A stretch of 29,207 nucleotides of DNA from contig JBFWJK010000021.1 in NCBI GenBank assembly GCA_050253255.1, positions 1 to 29,207 on the forward strand, written 5' to 3'. The position numbers and the translations under genes were made by a program. The stretch's first letter is position 1. Every line of letters begins with the position of its first letter. Shown here one piece after another: positions 1-9,020 of the stretch. Source of the DNA: JACKCP01 sp050253255 (lineage in GTDB: Bacteria > Desulfobacterota > Desulfobacteria > Desulfobacterales > JACKCP01). The notes beneath the pieces were generated by a model. It worked only from the letters and a program-made list of their open reading frames with translations. It was not told the DNA's origin and made no database searches.

Positions 1-1
1 T

Positions 2-1315
2 GCATATGCAGGACATCAGTTCGGTAACTGGGCCGGACAGCTTGGAGACGGAAGAGCCGTGAATCTCTGTGAAATAATAAATCCTGAAGGAAAACGATTT
101 ACAGTTCTGCTTAAAGGAGCGGGCCCCACACCCTATTCAAGAGCGGGAGACGGTTATGCTGTATTCAGATCTTCATTAAGGGAGTTTTTGTGCAGCGAGG
201 CAATGCATCACCTCAGGGTTCCGACCACAAGAGCTCTGATGATCGGTCTTACAGGGAAAAAGGTTTTACGTGATATGTTTTATGACGGGAATCCTGAATA
301 TGAGCAGGGTGCTGTAGTCGCAAGAGTTGCACCCGGATTTGTAAGGTTTGGAAATTTTGAGCTTTTTGCCTCAAGAGGTGAATTTGATAACCTGAAAAAG
401 CTTGCGGACTATGTAATAAAAACAGAATTTGAACATATAAAAAATACTGGAAAAGAAAAATATTTTCACTGGTTCAGGGATATTGTTGATCTGTGTGCAG
501 AGCTTGTTGTTCAGTGGATGAGGGTAGGGTTTGTTCATGGAGTGCTGAATACCGACAATATGGCCGTAAACGGACTGACAATAGATTACGGGCCTTACGG
601 ATGGCTGGAAAATTATGATCCGGGCTGGACACCCAATACAACAGATTCCCATGGAAAAAGGTATGCGTTTGGAAAACAGCCTGAAATCGTGCTCTGGAAT
701 CTGTCACGATTTGCAGAGGCATTGTATCCCATAACAGGAGATGCAAGGTTTTTTGAAGATGAGCTTGAAAGGTTCAGTTCGGTTTTCAATGAAAAATATC
801 TTTTTATGATGTCAGAAAAACTGGGTTTTAAAAGTTTTAAAAAAGAAACAGATGTAAATATCATAAAAAATCTTTTATCTGTTTTTGGTTCAGCGGAAAC
901 AGATATGACGCTGTTTTTCAGAAATCTTTCATCGGTTTCTCCTGATAATAAAAAAGAGGAAAATTTTAATCTTTTAAAGGACAGCTTCTACTCGAAAGAT
1001 CCTGGTTATAATTTTATCCGGAAACTTGAATCCTGGCTTGAATCCTATTTTTCAAGGATTGAGAAGGATAAAAGACCTCAAAGCGATAGAATGAAGCAGA
1101 TGGATAATGTAAATCCTCTCTATGTTCTGAGAAATTATCTTGCCCAGACAGCTGTGGAAAAATTTGAGAAAGGAGACAATTTATACTTTAAAAAGCTTTT
1201 TGAAACCCTGAAAAATCCTTACCAGTATCAGGAAGGAAAAGAGGAATTCATGAAAAAAAGGCCTGAATGGGCCAGAAACAGGCCCGGGTGCTCTATGCTT
1301 TCATGCAGTTCCTGA
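2..1315 (+). CDS. selO: Protein adenylyltransferase SelO (YdiU/UPF0061), 5'-truncated
   Basis: SelO-family pseudokinase-fold enzyme, known to transfer AMP from ATP onto protein hydroxyl side chains. The frame is open to the left edge, so the true start lies outside the window; 437 residues are visible, and the first ones form the family signature YAGHQFGNWAGQLGDGRA. Further family blocks are LLKGAGPTPYSR (nucleotide-binding lysine, codon 113-115), the regulatory stretch REFLCSEAMH, VARVAPGFVRFG, GVLNTDNM and TIDYGPYG (metal and ATP ligands), and NPLYVLRNYLAQ near the C-terminus. The protein ends SCSS; animal SelO has selenocysteine at this cysteine position, and here it is an ordinary TGC codon. 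A GTG at 59 is not a credible start because the signature lies upstream of it. A hairpin follows the stop. Identification is very secure. Confidence 0.96.
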   Translation, partial: AYAGHQFGNWAGQLGDGRAVNLCEIINPEGKRFTVLLKGAGPTPYSRAGDGYAVFRSSLREFLCSEAMHHLRVPTTRALMIGLTGKKVLRDMFYDGNPEYEQGAVVARVAPGFVRFGNFELFASRGEFDNLKKLADYVIKTEFEHIKNTGKEKYFHWFRDIVDLCAELVVQWMRVGFVHGVLNTDNMAVNGLTIDYGPYGWLENYDPGWTPNTTDSHGKRYAFGKQPEIVLWNLSRFAEALYPITGDARFFEDELERFSSVFNEKYLFMMSEKLGFKSFKKETDVNIIKNLLSVFGSAETDMTLFFRNLSSVSPDNKKEENFNLLKDSFYSKDPGYNFIRKLESWLESYFSRIEKDKRPQSDRMKQMDNVNPLYVLRNYLAQTAVEKFEKGDNLYFKKLFETLKNPYQYQEGKEEFMKKRPEWARNRPGCSMLSCSS

Positions 1316-1640
1316 GATCATTAAAAGGCTGAATAATAAAAAGTTTATAAGCGCTTTTACTTTATTCAGCTTTTCTGATGCTTTTTCCGAAAAAATTTCT
1401 GTATTCATATCTGACAGTTTAATATTGTAGCCTTAAGATGTTATTAACGTTATGATTATAAGGCAATGCAGGGAAGAAAAGTGTTTCTGGCTGCGGGTCT
1501 AAGGTTGAGCAGGCAGAATATTTTTAAAACTATACATTTTTCCCCCATGATCTTAATTGTCTTCTGAATAAAAAAATAAAAAATCAGATAGTTACAAAGA
1601 CTTTACTTTAAAATTACAATGGTTTTACACAGGTGAAAAA
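1316..1640. other. 325-bp intergenic region between selO and the TIGR03545-like gene
   Basis: Non-coding, AT-rich. It holds the selO hairpin (1323-1374) and a 6-bp inverted repeat GCCTTA/TAAGGC (1430-1435 and 1459-1464) of unknown meaning. A promoter for the downstream operon is expected between about 1540 and 1620, but I see no convincing -35/-10 pair in the A/T-rich sequence. Confidence 0.5.
1323..1374 (+). terminator. Hairpin downstream of selO
   Basis: Arms 1323-1336 and 1362-1374 pair as GGCTGAATAA with TTATTCAGC, apart from one bulged base, with a 25-nt loop. The right arm ends in TTTT. The loop is long and the T tract short, so this is a moderate call for an intrinsic terminator ending selO. 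Confidence 0.5.
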
Positions 1641-3482
1641 ATGAAAAAATTCATTAAAAAGATTATCAGGTTCTTTTTGTATCTGACCGGATTCATGCTT
1701 GTGCTTTTATGTCTGCTTTATTTTCTGAGAAATCTGATTCTTGATTATGCAATTGAAAAAGGAGGCTCAAAAGTAAACGGAGCAAAGGTTGAAGTTCACG
1801 ATGTAAATCTCAATCTTTTTTCACAAAGCATTTCATGGGGAAAAATTGAGGCTGCAGATAAAAATGATCCCTGGAAAAATATTCTTGAGACCGGCTTTAC
1901 AGAATTTAAAATTGAGCTGATCCCTTTGACCGGAAGCAAGGTAATAATTGATTCCATGATTGTCAGGGATATCCAGTCAGGCACTGAAAGAAAGACAGAC
2001 GGAAGTATTCCTGTACCGGAAGAGGATTTAAAGGAAGATAAGAAGCCTTCATGGATAAAAGATTTTGCATTAAAGCAGCTTGAAAAGGAGAAGCAGGCAA
2101 TTCCTGTTCTGAACAAAGATTTTTTCAGGGATTTTTCCGATACGGATAAGATTGTGGAAAGTCTTGATCTTGTCACTCCGGTAAAGGTTGATGAGGCAAA
2201 AGCTTATATTGAAGAGCGAAAAGTTTTCTGGGAAAATCATTTTAAAAAAAGAAACTATGAACAAAGGGCAAAGGAAATTGAAGCTGATTTCAAAGAAATA
2301 AAAGGTTCAGAAAATAAAAAACCGGAAGAGATACTTGCTGCCATAGAAAAAATTCAGGACTTAAAGGAAAAATGCGTCAGCTTTAAAAAAGACCTCCGGA
2401 AAGACAGGGTTCTTGCAGAAAAAGATCTGGAAAAAATTAATCAGTATAAAAAGGATTTTCCCGGATGGGTTGAATCAGACCTTGAAAAGGCCGCAAAAGC
2501 AGTAAATATTAAAAACGGCGGACTTGAAAGGATTTCTGAAATGCTTTTTGGAAAAAGGGTTGTTTCAGCAGGAGAAAAGATTGTCAAAATAACAGGTCTG
2601 ATCAGAAATTCACTGAAAAAATCAGAGAAAACGGAAAAACCGGAAAAGATCAAGGCAGATAAGTTCCAGGATCTTCCCGCATTCTGGATAAAAAAGTCGG
2701 AAGTTTCATTTCTTGTTACGGAAAGTAATTACTCATTCTCGGGAAATATTTTAAATATCAGTTCAGACCAGAATAAAACAGGCAGGCCAGCTGTATTTGA
2801 TTTCATGCACAATGACGCAGAAGCGGGAAATATTATATTCAAGGGGATCATAGATTTCAGAGATTTAGAAGATATAATAAGTTTTGATCTGAACTGCACA
2901 GATTTTGTATTAAATAATTTCAAACTCACCTCAGATGATCTTGTTCCTCTTGTGCTCAGATCAGGAAGAGCTGATATAGATTCTTCCTTTGTCTCAAAAC
3001 CTGAACTTATTAAGTTTAGCGGAAATATAAAAATCAGGGATCATGTCTTTGAAAAAAACGGATCAAAAAATCATACAACGCTTGAAAAACTTGTGCTTGA
3101 GGCTGCTGAATCTGCTGAAGTCCTGGATATCAGCCTTCTTGTAAACCTTGATAAAAATAAAAAAGAGATTTCAGTTAAAAGTTCTCTTGGCTCCGTAATA
3201 TCAGACCGGATCAGCAGTTATGTAAAAGGAAAAGCTCAGGCAGAGACAAAAAAAATAGAGAAAATGGTCAGGACAAGAATTGAAGAAAAGAGAAAAGAGC
3301 TTGTTTCGTCTTCAGGAGAGGGAAATATGATTATTTCGGAAAATATTTCAGATTATGAAAAAAAGATCGGAAATGAAGAGGAAAAAATCAATGCAGGAAA
3401 AAAAGAGCTGGAGAAAAAAATAAAAAGTAAAATTGACGATAAAAAAGATGAGCTTTTAGATAAGCTAAAAATAAAATTTTAG
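1641..3482 (+). CDS. TIGR03545-like, AsmA/DUF748-type membrane-anchored protein
   Basis: Function unknown. The protein (613 aa) has one N-terminal membrane segment (about residues 10-32) preceded by a lysine-rich cytoplasmic tail, so the rest should lie in the periplasm. Residues 45-110 (KVEVHDVNLNLFSQSISWGKIEAAD and following) resemble the repeating beta-rich units of AsmA-like proteins. A lysine/glutamate-rich, coiled-coil-like region spans about 200-290, and a second one ends the protein (about 520-613). This layout matches my memory of the TIGR03545 family, found in bacteria with outer membranes; that assignment is by recognition only. The start is ATG behind AGGTG at 5-6 nt, the same ribosome-binding layout used by the next gene, which begins 8 nt after this stop, so the two are probably co-transcribed. 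The usual partner TIGR03546 is not next to it. Confidence 0.7.
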   Translation: MKKFIKKIIRFFLYLTGFMLVLLCLLYFLRNLILDYAIEKGGSKVNGAKVEVHDVNLNLFSQSISWGKIEAADKNDPWKNILETGFTEFKIELIPLTGSKVIIDSMIVRDIQSGTERKTDGSIPVPEEDLKEDKKPSWIKDFALKQLEKEKQAIPVLNKDFFRDFSDTDKIVESLDLVTPVKVDEAKAYIEERKVFWENHFKKRNYEQRAKEIEADFKEIKGSENKKPEEILAAIEKIQDLKEKCVSFKKDLRKDRVLAEKDLEKINQYKKDFPGWVESDLEKAAKAVNIKNGGLERISEMLFGKRVVSAGEKIVKITGLIRNSLKKSEKTEKPEKIKADKFQDLPAFWIKKSEVSFLVTESNYSFSGNILNISSDQNKTGRPAVFDFMHNDAEAGNIIFKGIIDFRDLEDIISFDLNCTDFVLNNFKLTSDDLVPLVLRSGRADIDSSFVSKPELIKFSGNIKIRDHVFEKNGSKNHTTLEKLVLEAAESAEVLDISLLVNLDKNKKEISVKSSLGSVISDRISSYVKGKAQAETKKIEKMVRTRIEEKRKELVSSSGEGNMIISENISDYEKKIGNEEEKINAGKKELEKKIKSKIDDKKDELLDKLKIKF

Positions 3483-3490
3483 GTGAAAAA

Positions 3491-4321
3491 ATGAGAAAAA
3501 CCGCATCACTTACTTCATTTATAACTTTTGTCTGTCTCGTAATTTCAAGCATTGTTCTTTTTGTTGTTCCCCAGGGAAGGATTGCATACTGGGCTGACTG
3601 GAAATTTCTTTACCTTACCAAGGACCAATGGGTTTCAGTTCATGTAAACCTTGGAATTCTTTTTATAATAAGCCTTTGTTTTCATATCTGGTTCAACTGG
3701 AAAGCGGTTCTGGCTTATCTGAAAAACAAATCCAGGGAATTTAAGCTTTTCACAAAGGAATTTAATTTTTCAATCGCAGTTGTTCTTGTTTTTATTTTCG
3801 GTACAATAGCAGATATTCCTTTTTTTTCATCAATTACAGATTTGAGCGATTCAATAAAGTACAGGGCGGCAGTAAAATACGGGGAGCCTCCATACGGTCA
3901 TGCTGAGCTGTCAACACTTGAAGGTTTTTCAAAAAGAATGAATCTGAATAAGGGCGAATGTATTATTCTGCTGAGAAACAAAGGCTTTGAGATTCATGAC
4001 GAAAATGCGACACTAAAGGAAATTGCAGGGTTCAACAAAACATCCCCCCAAAACATATACCTTGCTTTAAAACAAGCGGGTTCTCAGAGTCCTGGTTTTA
4101 AAGGGATGTCCGGGTCTTCTTTTTCAGGGAAAGGAAGGATGAAGCTTTCTTCTGTTGCAAAAGAGTATAATCTTGACCCTGAAGAACTCTCTTTATATCT
4201 GAAAAAAAGAAACCTGAAATCGGATATGAATCTTACTGTGAGGGAAAATGCCGAGCTGAACAATATGCGTCCTTCGGAATTTTTCAATATTGCGGTAAGT
4301 TTTTCTTCCGGCAAAGAATAA
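3491..4321 (+). CDS. DUF4405-type membrane cytochrome-like protein with two C-terminal helical repeats
   Basis: 276 aa. The N-terminal part has three predicted membrane helices (about 8-27, 49-69 and 92-112) and matches the DUF4405 pattern. His51 and His65 lie within or beside the second helix (VHVNLG and CFHIWFNWK) and are candidate heme ligands; family members are associated with membrane electron transfer. After the third helix come two copies of a roughly 60-residue unit, about 136-195 (LSTLEGFSKRMNLNKGECI and following) and about 216-272 (LSSVAKEYNLDPEELSLYL and following). They share the layout helix, acidic residue-rich helix, L-K/R-x-G/N, T-hydrophobic-E, then P-Q/S-N/E. The gene lies 8 nt after the TIGR03545-like gene and ends 19 nt before a hairpin. 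Its redox partner is not visible in the window. Confidence 0.75.
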   Translation: MRKTASLTSFITFVCLVISSIVLFVVPQGRIAYWADWKFLYLTKDQWVSVHVNLGILFIISLCFHIWFNWKAVLAYLKNKSREFKLFTKEFNFSIAVVLVFIFGTIADIPFFSSITDLSDSIKYRAAVKYGEPPYGHAELSTLEGFSKRMNLNKGECIILLRNKGFEIHDENATLKEIAGFNKTSPQNIYLALKQAGSQSPGFKGMSGSSFSGKGRMKLSSVAKEYNLDPEELSLYLKKRNLKSDMNLTVRENAELNNMRPSEFFNIAVSFSSGKE

Positions 4322-4339
4322 CATCCGTTTAAAATCAAA

Positions 4340-4367
4340 GCCGGACATCTGCCCGGCCTTGTTTTTT
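4340..4367 (+). terminator. Intrinsic terminator between convergent genes
   Basis: GCCGG (4340-4344) pairs with CCGGC (4353-4357), and a T-rich tract (4359-4367) follows. It ends the two-gene plus-strand operon. The T tract overlaps the stop codon of the convergent MscS-like gene, and the A-rich left flank could let it act in both directions. Confidence 0.75.
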
Positions 4368-6051
4368 ATGAGCCTGCCGGCCTGTGGACAGTGAGCTGGG
4401 GAAAAGGAATTTCCCAGCTGTTTTCCGTTGAAACTTCCACACACCATGCCTGGATAAGTCTTTTGATCCTGTTGTACATTTCTGCTGCCTCTCCACTGAA
4501 ATCTGCAAGTACTGCAATATCAAGAGATGAAGAACCTGCACTTGCAAACTCTGTCTTAAGGTTTACAAGAAACTTATCAAGACCGGTCTCCTTTATTTTT
4601 TCGTTTATATAATCATTTATTATACCCGGGATTTTGATAGTTATGTCTTTTTGAAGATCATAGCTTAGTCCGAAAATTTCCTTTATCCTGAAATTTCTCG
4701 AAAGATTCAGAGGGGAAAGCGAAAGAAAATCGGATGTCGGATAAATTTTTGATGCCCCGCCTTTCATTATCATTGTGACAATTTCATGGGACTGATTTGC
4801 AACTTTTCCCCAGGTACCGTCTGAAAGTATTACCCAGTCATTTTTTTTGCAGGGAAAGAACGGCTCATCAGGATTGTTGGGCCTTGAAATAACATCGAGA
4901 AGAATTTCAAGCGGTACTCTCAGGGTGATTCCAAGATCAGGGTTTTCGATTTTAGAGTAAAAGTTGATATCCTGAATAATCCAGGGAACACCAAGATAGT
5001 TGATCCTTTCTCCTTCCCTTGCCTGGCCTATGTTCAGCATGAGCTTGCTCTGTCTGAACATTTTCGGGATTGTGTTTTTCAGACCCCACGCCAGCCCAAG
5101 CAGAAAGATTATTGCAAAGCTCAGCAATGTCCAGTCCTGGGCAATATAGAATACAAGAATGATTGAAATCATTGTCAGAAAAAAAGTCAGAACCCTGTAT
5201 CCCAGTTCAAAGGCTTTTACATGAAAGGGTTTTTTTTCTCTGTTGTAGCCGGGAATTCTTTTTGCAATATGATCGTGGAGAAACCTGAGCAGCATGACAA
5301 TCAATATGCTTACAAGTATGGCTGTAAGAATGAAAAGTCCCTTTGTTTTGAAGAATTTTTTGACACTGTTTTGAGTAGATTCAACAAAAGATTCTTTTTT
5401 GGATTCCATCTGGCTGAGTTTGAGCTCTGCTATATCTCTTTTGTTTTCAAGCTGCTTTTTTATTCCTGTCCACTCATTGAGAAGATTTTCAAGGTGGTTT
5501 TTAAGAGAGGAATCTTCGGAGGATTTTATCAGCTGCTTAAGATTTTTGACTGCTGTTTCCGCATGAGGTACAAGTTCATTAAACTCCTCAATTTCATCCT
5601 TTATTCTGGATTTTTGCCTTGATTTTTCAGTAAGCCTCTTAAGTTCGTTTATGCCTGGTTTTACAAGTGATACTACTTCATTTTTCCAGTCAAACTGTTC
5701 TTCTTTTTTTTCTGAAAAAAGTCCTGTATCTATTCCTGTTGCAATTCTTTCAAAGTCGTTTTGAGTTTCATGGAGCTGTTTATCAAGTTTCTTCAGCTCT
5801 TCCTGAAGGTTTGCTATTTCAGATGCAGAATGAGTGTTTTCAATTCTTTTCTGTTTCTCTTCAATTCTTTCAAGTATTGTTTTTCTAAGTGTTGAAATAG
5901 ATTTTAAAATTTCAGGGGAAGGTCTGGAGGCGGTTATTGCTTCAAGCCCGGCTTCAATATTTTCACGCTCATCCTGAGAAAAAGCAGGAAATGATGCAAA
6001 AATAATCATGATCAATAAATAACAGACAGTTACAGCTCTTGAAGTTTTCAT
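4366..6051 (-). CDS. MscS-family mechanosensitive channel-like protein with periplasmic coiled-coil domain
   Basis: 561 aa. A signal peptide ending near PAFSQ (about residues 1-25) is followed by a long charged, coiled-coil-like region (about 28-230), as in large MscS relatives with periplasmic extensions. Membrane segments lie at about 235-257 and 280-330. The last one runs into LGLAWGLKNTIPKMF, which sits where MscS pore and beta-domain sequence is expected. The C-terminal part ends IPFPQLTVH, close to the IPFPQ-x-T-(V/L)-H ending of the MscS family. Expected role: tension-gated solute release on osmotic downshock. The pore helix is not classical (few Gly/Ala repeats), so ion conduction is inferred. 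The start ATG has GAGGAAG upstream. Transcribed alone, divergent from 6244. Confidence 0.8.
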   Translation of the reverse strand: MKTSRAVTVCYLLIMIIFASFPAFSQDERENIEAGLEAITASRPSPEILKSISTLRKTILERIEEKQKRIENTHSASEIANLQEELKKLDKQLHETQNDFERIATGIDTGLFSEKKEEQFDWKNEVVSLVKPGINELKRLTEKSRQKSRIKDEIEEFNELVPHAETAVKNLKQLIKSSEDSSLKNHLENLLNEWTGIKKQLENKRDIAELKLSQMESKKESFVESTQNSVKKFFKTKGLFILTAILVSILIVMLLRFLHDHIAKRIPGYNREKKPFHVKAFELGYRVLTFFLTMISIILVFYIAQDWTLLSFAIIFLLGLAWGLKNTIPKMFRQSKLMLNIGQAREGERINYLGVPWIIQDINFYSKIENPDLGITLRVPLEILLDVISRPNNPDEPFFPCKKNDWVILSDGTWGKVANQSHEIVTMIMKGGASKIYPTSDFLSLSPLNLSRNFRIKEIFGLSYDLQKDITIKIPGIINDYINEKIKETGLDKFLVNLKTEFASAGSSSLDIAVLADFSGEAAEMYNRIKRLIQAWCVEVSTENSWEIPFPQLTVHRPAGS

Positions 6052-6243
6052 GGCTTCCTCATAAATTAGGATTTGTGCAATAATGATGCAGGATACATTG
6101 ATTTTATTTTAAATTTTGAGGTTGTAAAGATAAAATCTTTAATTTAGCATTATTCAAAAGAGTTCAGGCTGAGTTGAGGTTTACAGTTTTGTTTTTTATA
6201 AATTATCCGGCCTGATAAATTTGAGAAACTTACGGGAGATGCA

Positions 6244-6615
6244 ATGGTTACATATTTTTACTGGGGAGCGGTTTTTTTAGTCGTTATTTCAATACTTTTC
6301 GGTCTTGGTGTCAAACTTGAGAAATGGAAGGCCGGAATAATAATCGCCTTTATTTTTCTTTTTGCCGGTTGGGCAGCTTATTATTTTCATTTTGAACAGC
6401 TTTTTGTAAAACGCTACGGAGGTGTCATGTCTCTTTCAGTTCCTGAAGGACAGGTTCATATAAGTGCAACCTGGAAAGGCGACAATCTCTGGATAGAAAA
6501 CTACGATCCAAAAACAAACAGGTGTATATTCAGTGAATATTCAAAGGGGAATCTTCTTGAAGGAAGAGTGGTGATAAAAAACTGCAATCCTCTGATGAGT
6601 CAGAAGAAATACTGA
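6244..6615 (+). CDS. Small two-helix membrane protein of unknown function
   Basis: 123 aa, not recognised. Two hydrophobic segments (about 4-23 and 29-47) precede a soluble tail of about 75 residues that contains an NLWIENYDPKTNRCIFSEY stretch and two cysteines (around 94 and 114). GGGAG sits 6-9 nt before the ATG. The tail reads like a small beta-rich domain, and its side of the membrane is uncertain. The next gene starts 50 nt later on the same strand, so they may be co-transcribed. Nothing in the sequence gives a function. Confidence 0.65.
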   Translation: MVTYFYWGAVFLVVISILFGLGVKLEKWKAGIIIAFIFLFAGWAAYYFHFEQLFVKRYGGVMSLSVPEGQVHISATWKGDNLWIENYDPKTNRCIFSEYSKGNLLEGRVVIKNCNPLMSQKKY

Positions 6616-6665
6616 TTCTTTCTATTCCTGAGTCCATGCAGAAAGATGATATGAATCGGGGCACA

Positions 6666-7415
6666 ATGAAAACTCTAATATCAGAATATAAAATCATTGC
6701 ATTATCAGTAATCTTTTTTTTCCACCCTTTTTTTTGCTACGGTGCAGAGATTATCAGTTTTGAATATCCGCCATATCTGGATTTTGACAATAAAGGCATT
6801 TTTGCCAATATTAACGATGAGATAAATTCAGTTTCAGAAGAAGAGTTTTCAGTTACTCCTCTTCCAAGAAAAAGAGCTGTTCAGCTGTTTGAAAAGCAGA
6901 AAAATCTGATTTTCATAGGGGAAAAAAGATATTTTCCTGGTAAGGACAAGTATCTCAGGTCCTGTCCAATCATGGAGTCAGGGCTTGTGCTTGTTTATTT
7001 GAAGTCGAGACAAGAGGAATTGTCTTTTTCTGATATTGAGGATTTGAAAGGGAAAAAAGTCGGTGTTTCCCTTGGGAGCAATCTTACCCCGGTTTTTACT
7101 GATAAAGGAATTATAGTTGAGGAATGGTCCAGGCTTGAGGGAAACATAAAAAAGCTTGACTTTGAAAGAATCGATTACTGGGGAACAACCGATATTACAG
7201 CATCAGCTCTTATAAACAGGTATTTTAAAAATCAGAAGGATAAATTTGTTGTTCAGGGCTTTTCAAAACCCTTTGTCATTGAAGCTGTTGCATGGAAGGA
7301 TTCAGAAGGGGATAAAATGCTTGATATATATTGCAGGGCTCTGGGGAAGCTTAAAAAAAACGGAAGGCTTGAAAAGATTATCGGGAATTTTTCCTATGAG
7401 GAAGCAGGATACTGA
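6666..7415 (+). CDS. Periplasmic solute-binding protein, family 3 type
   Basis: 249 aa from the preferred ATG at 6666, which follows a GGGG and gives a clean signal peptide (MKTLISEYKIIALSVIFFF, cleavage near CYGA-E). An in-frame ATG at 6636 would add ten charged residues ahead of the signal and is less likely. The mature part begins with the family-typical FEYPPYLDFD and has the domain-2 transition DIEDLKGKKVGVSLGSN found in family 3 extracellular binding proteins. It ends with LGKLKKNGRLEKIIGNF, also typical. No permease or ATPase gene is adjacent, so it may be an orphan receptor-like binding protein or work with a transporter elsewhere. The ligand cannot be predicted. It ends 11 nt from the convergent sigma-54 regulator. 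Confidence 0.8.
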   Translation: MKTLISEYKIIALSVIFFFHPFFCYGAEIISFEYPPYLDFDNKGIFANINDEINSVSEEEFSVTPLPRKRAVQLFEKQKNLIFIGEKRYFPGKDKYLRSCPIMESGLVLVYLKSRQEELSFSDIEDLKGKKVGVSLGSNLTPVFTDKGIIVEEWSRLEGNIKKLDFERIDYWGTTDITASALINRYFKNQKDKFVVQGFSKPFVIEAVAWKDSEGDKMLDIYCRALGKLKKNGRLEKIIGNFSYEEAGY

Positions 7416-7426
7416 AGTTTTTCAGG

Positions 7427-8983
7427 TTAAGTGTTTTTGCGGATAGAGATATTGTATTTTTTCATTTTGCTTCTCAGGGTGGAAGGGTTGATCCCGAGTA
7501 TTTGAGCTGCTCCTTTTTTCCCGTTTATTCTGCAGTTTGTATGTTCAAGCGTTTTTTCAATATGATTTTTTATTAAATCATCGAGTTTTATAAGATCTGT
7601 GTTTTTTTCAATTCTTTTGTCTGTTTTTTCTTCAACTGGCAGAAGGTTGAAATTTTCAAACCCAAGATACTGTCCTCTGCCCAGAATAAGAGCTCTTTCA
7701 ACAACATTCTGGAGCTCTCTTACATTACCCGGCCAGTCGTAGTTTTCAAGCTTCCTGAGATCCTTTTCAGAAAGAAGGGGGAGGTTTTTGATATTCATCT
7801 CCCTTGCCTTTATTTTGATAAAATAATCCACAAGCCCTTTTATATCCTGTTTTCTGTTTCTTAACGGCGGGATGTTTATTGGAAAAACATTGAGCCTGAA
7901 CCACAGGTCTTCGCGAAAACTCTTTTTTTCAACCATATGAAGAAGGTCTCTGTTTGTTGCTGCAATTATTCTTACATCAACAGACACAGGAATATTGCCC
8001 CCTATTCTGTTGAACTCCATTGTCTGCAGAACTCTTAAAAGCTTTACCTGGGCTGAAAGCGGAAGCTCTCCCACTTCATCAAGAAAAATAGTTCCTCCGT
8101 CAGCCTGCTCAAAATATCCTCTTTTGAGTTTTTCTGCTCCTGTGAATGCTCCTTTTTCATGTCCGAAAAGCTCACTGTCAATAAGCGTTTCAGGGATTGC
8201 CCCGCAGTTTATTGATATCATTTTTTTGTTTTTTCTTTTTGAAGTCCTGTGAATTTCATGGGCTGCAAGTTCCTTTCCTGTTCCTGTTTCACCTGTGAGA
8301 AGAACAGGGCTGTTCATGTGAGAAACCCTTGAAATCATTTTTAAAACTTCTGAAAGTCCGGAGTCTTTTCCCGAAACATCAAAGGATGAATTTGGTCTGA
8401 GCTGTTTTTCAAGTTCCTTTTTTTCGGTGGAAAGTTCTTTGTTTCTGCACACCAGGTCGCGGTAGTTAAGGAGGTTTATTACAGAACCTGTGACAGGTTT
8501 TTTTATAAGCTTCATTTTTTCAAAGTGCTCTTTTTTAAACACGTTTGTCCCTTTTGAAACTATTCCAAATCCGCATATTGTTGAGGAGCCGAGGCTGAAA
8601 TTTAAAATCATCACTGAAAATTTTGAGTCTTCATTAAATAGAGGCTTTTTTACAAAATTAAGGAAATGCCTGTTTGTCATTCTAAGCAGGGGGCTTTTTG
8701 TGCTTTCCAGAACAAAAATTTCTGTATTGGAAAAATCTTCCAGTTCTTTAATGTATGAACCGGAAAGGTTTATTTTTTCATCAATTAAAATCCCTTTTTT
8801 TTCAGTTGCTTCCGCAAGATACCGGAGTGTTTTCGAGTCTGAATCAATTACAAAAACATGAATAAGGTTTATTGGAAAATGTTTTTTCAGAACAAGAACA
8901 GACTCGTGAAGTGACTTTTCTATTTCAAGGCTGCTGTAAAGTGACTGGGTTACTTCTCTTATAAGCTGATTTTCGTATTCCAT
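7427..8983 (-). CDS. Sigma-54-dependent transcriptional activator (GAF-AAA+-Fis)
   Basis: 518 aa enhancer-binding protein. Residues 1-175 form a GAF-like sensory domain. The AAA+ domain has Walker A GETGTGKE (231-238), the sigma-54 contact loop GAFTGA (278-283), Walker B GGTIFLDE (296-303) and the REDLWFRLNVFPI segment. The C-terminus (about 475-515) is a Fis-type helix-turn-helix (GKKGAAQILGINPSTLRSKM). No response-regulator receiver is present, so control is probably by a small ligand bound to the GAF domain. It is divergent from the acyl-CoA dehydrogenase operon, and the gap contains a sigma-54 promoter and two dyads, so it very likely activates that operon and may regulate itself. The start ATG is at 8983. 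Confidence 0.92.
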   Translation of the reverse strand: MEYENQLIREVTQSLYSSLEIEKSLHESVLVLKKHFPINLIHVFVIDSDSKTLRYLAEATEKKGILIDEKINLSGSYIKELEDFSNTEIFVLESTKSPLLRMTNRHFLNFVKKPLFNEDSKFSVMILNFSLGSSTICGFGIVSKGTNVFKKEHFEKMKLIKKPVTGSVINLLNYRDLVCRNKELSTEKKELEKQLRPNSSFDVSGKDSGLSEVLKMISRVSHMNSPVLLTGETGTGKELAAHEIHRTSKRKNKKMISINCGAIPETLIDSELFGHEKGAFTGAEKLKRGYFEQADGGTIFLDEVGELPLSAQVKLLRVLQTMEFNRIGGNIPVSVDVRIIAATNRDLLHMVEKKSFREDLWFRLNVFPINIPPLRNRKQDIKGLVDYFIKIKAREMNIKNLPLLSEKDLRKLENYDWPGNVRELQNVVERALILGRGQYLGFENFNLLPVEEKTDKRIEKNTDLIKLDDLIKNHIEKTLEHTNCRINGKKGAAQILGINPSTLRSKMKKYNISIRKNT

Positions 8984-9020
8984 GGATATCTCAAATTTTA
9001 TGATAGTTTTTAATATAAAA

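Noticed and set aside
1430..1464. Inverted repeat GCCTTA/TAAGGC upstream of the TIGR03545-like gene
   Set aside because: Only six pairs over a 23-nt gap; no second copy seen and no link to a promoter.
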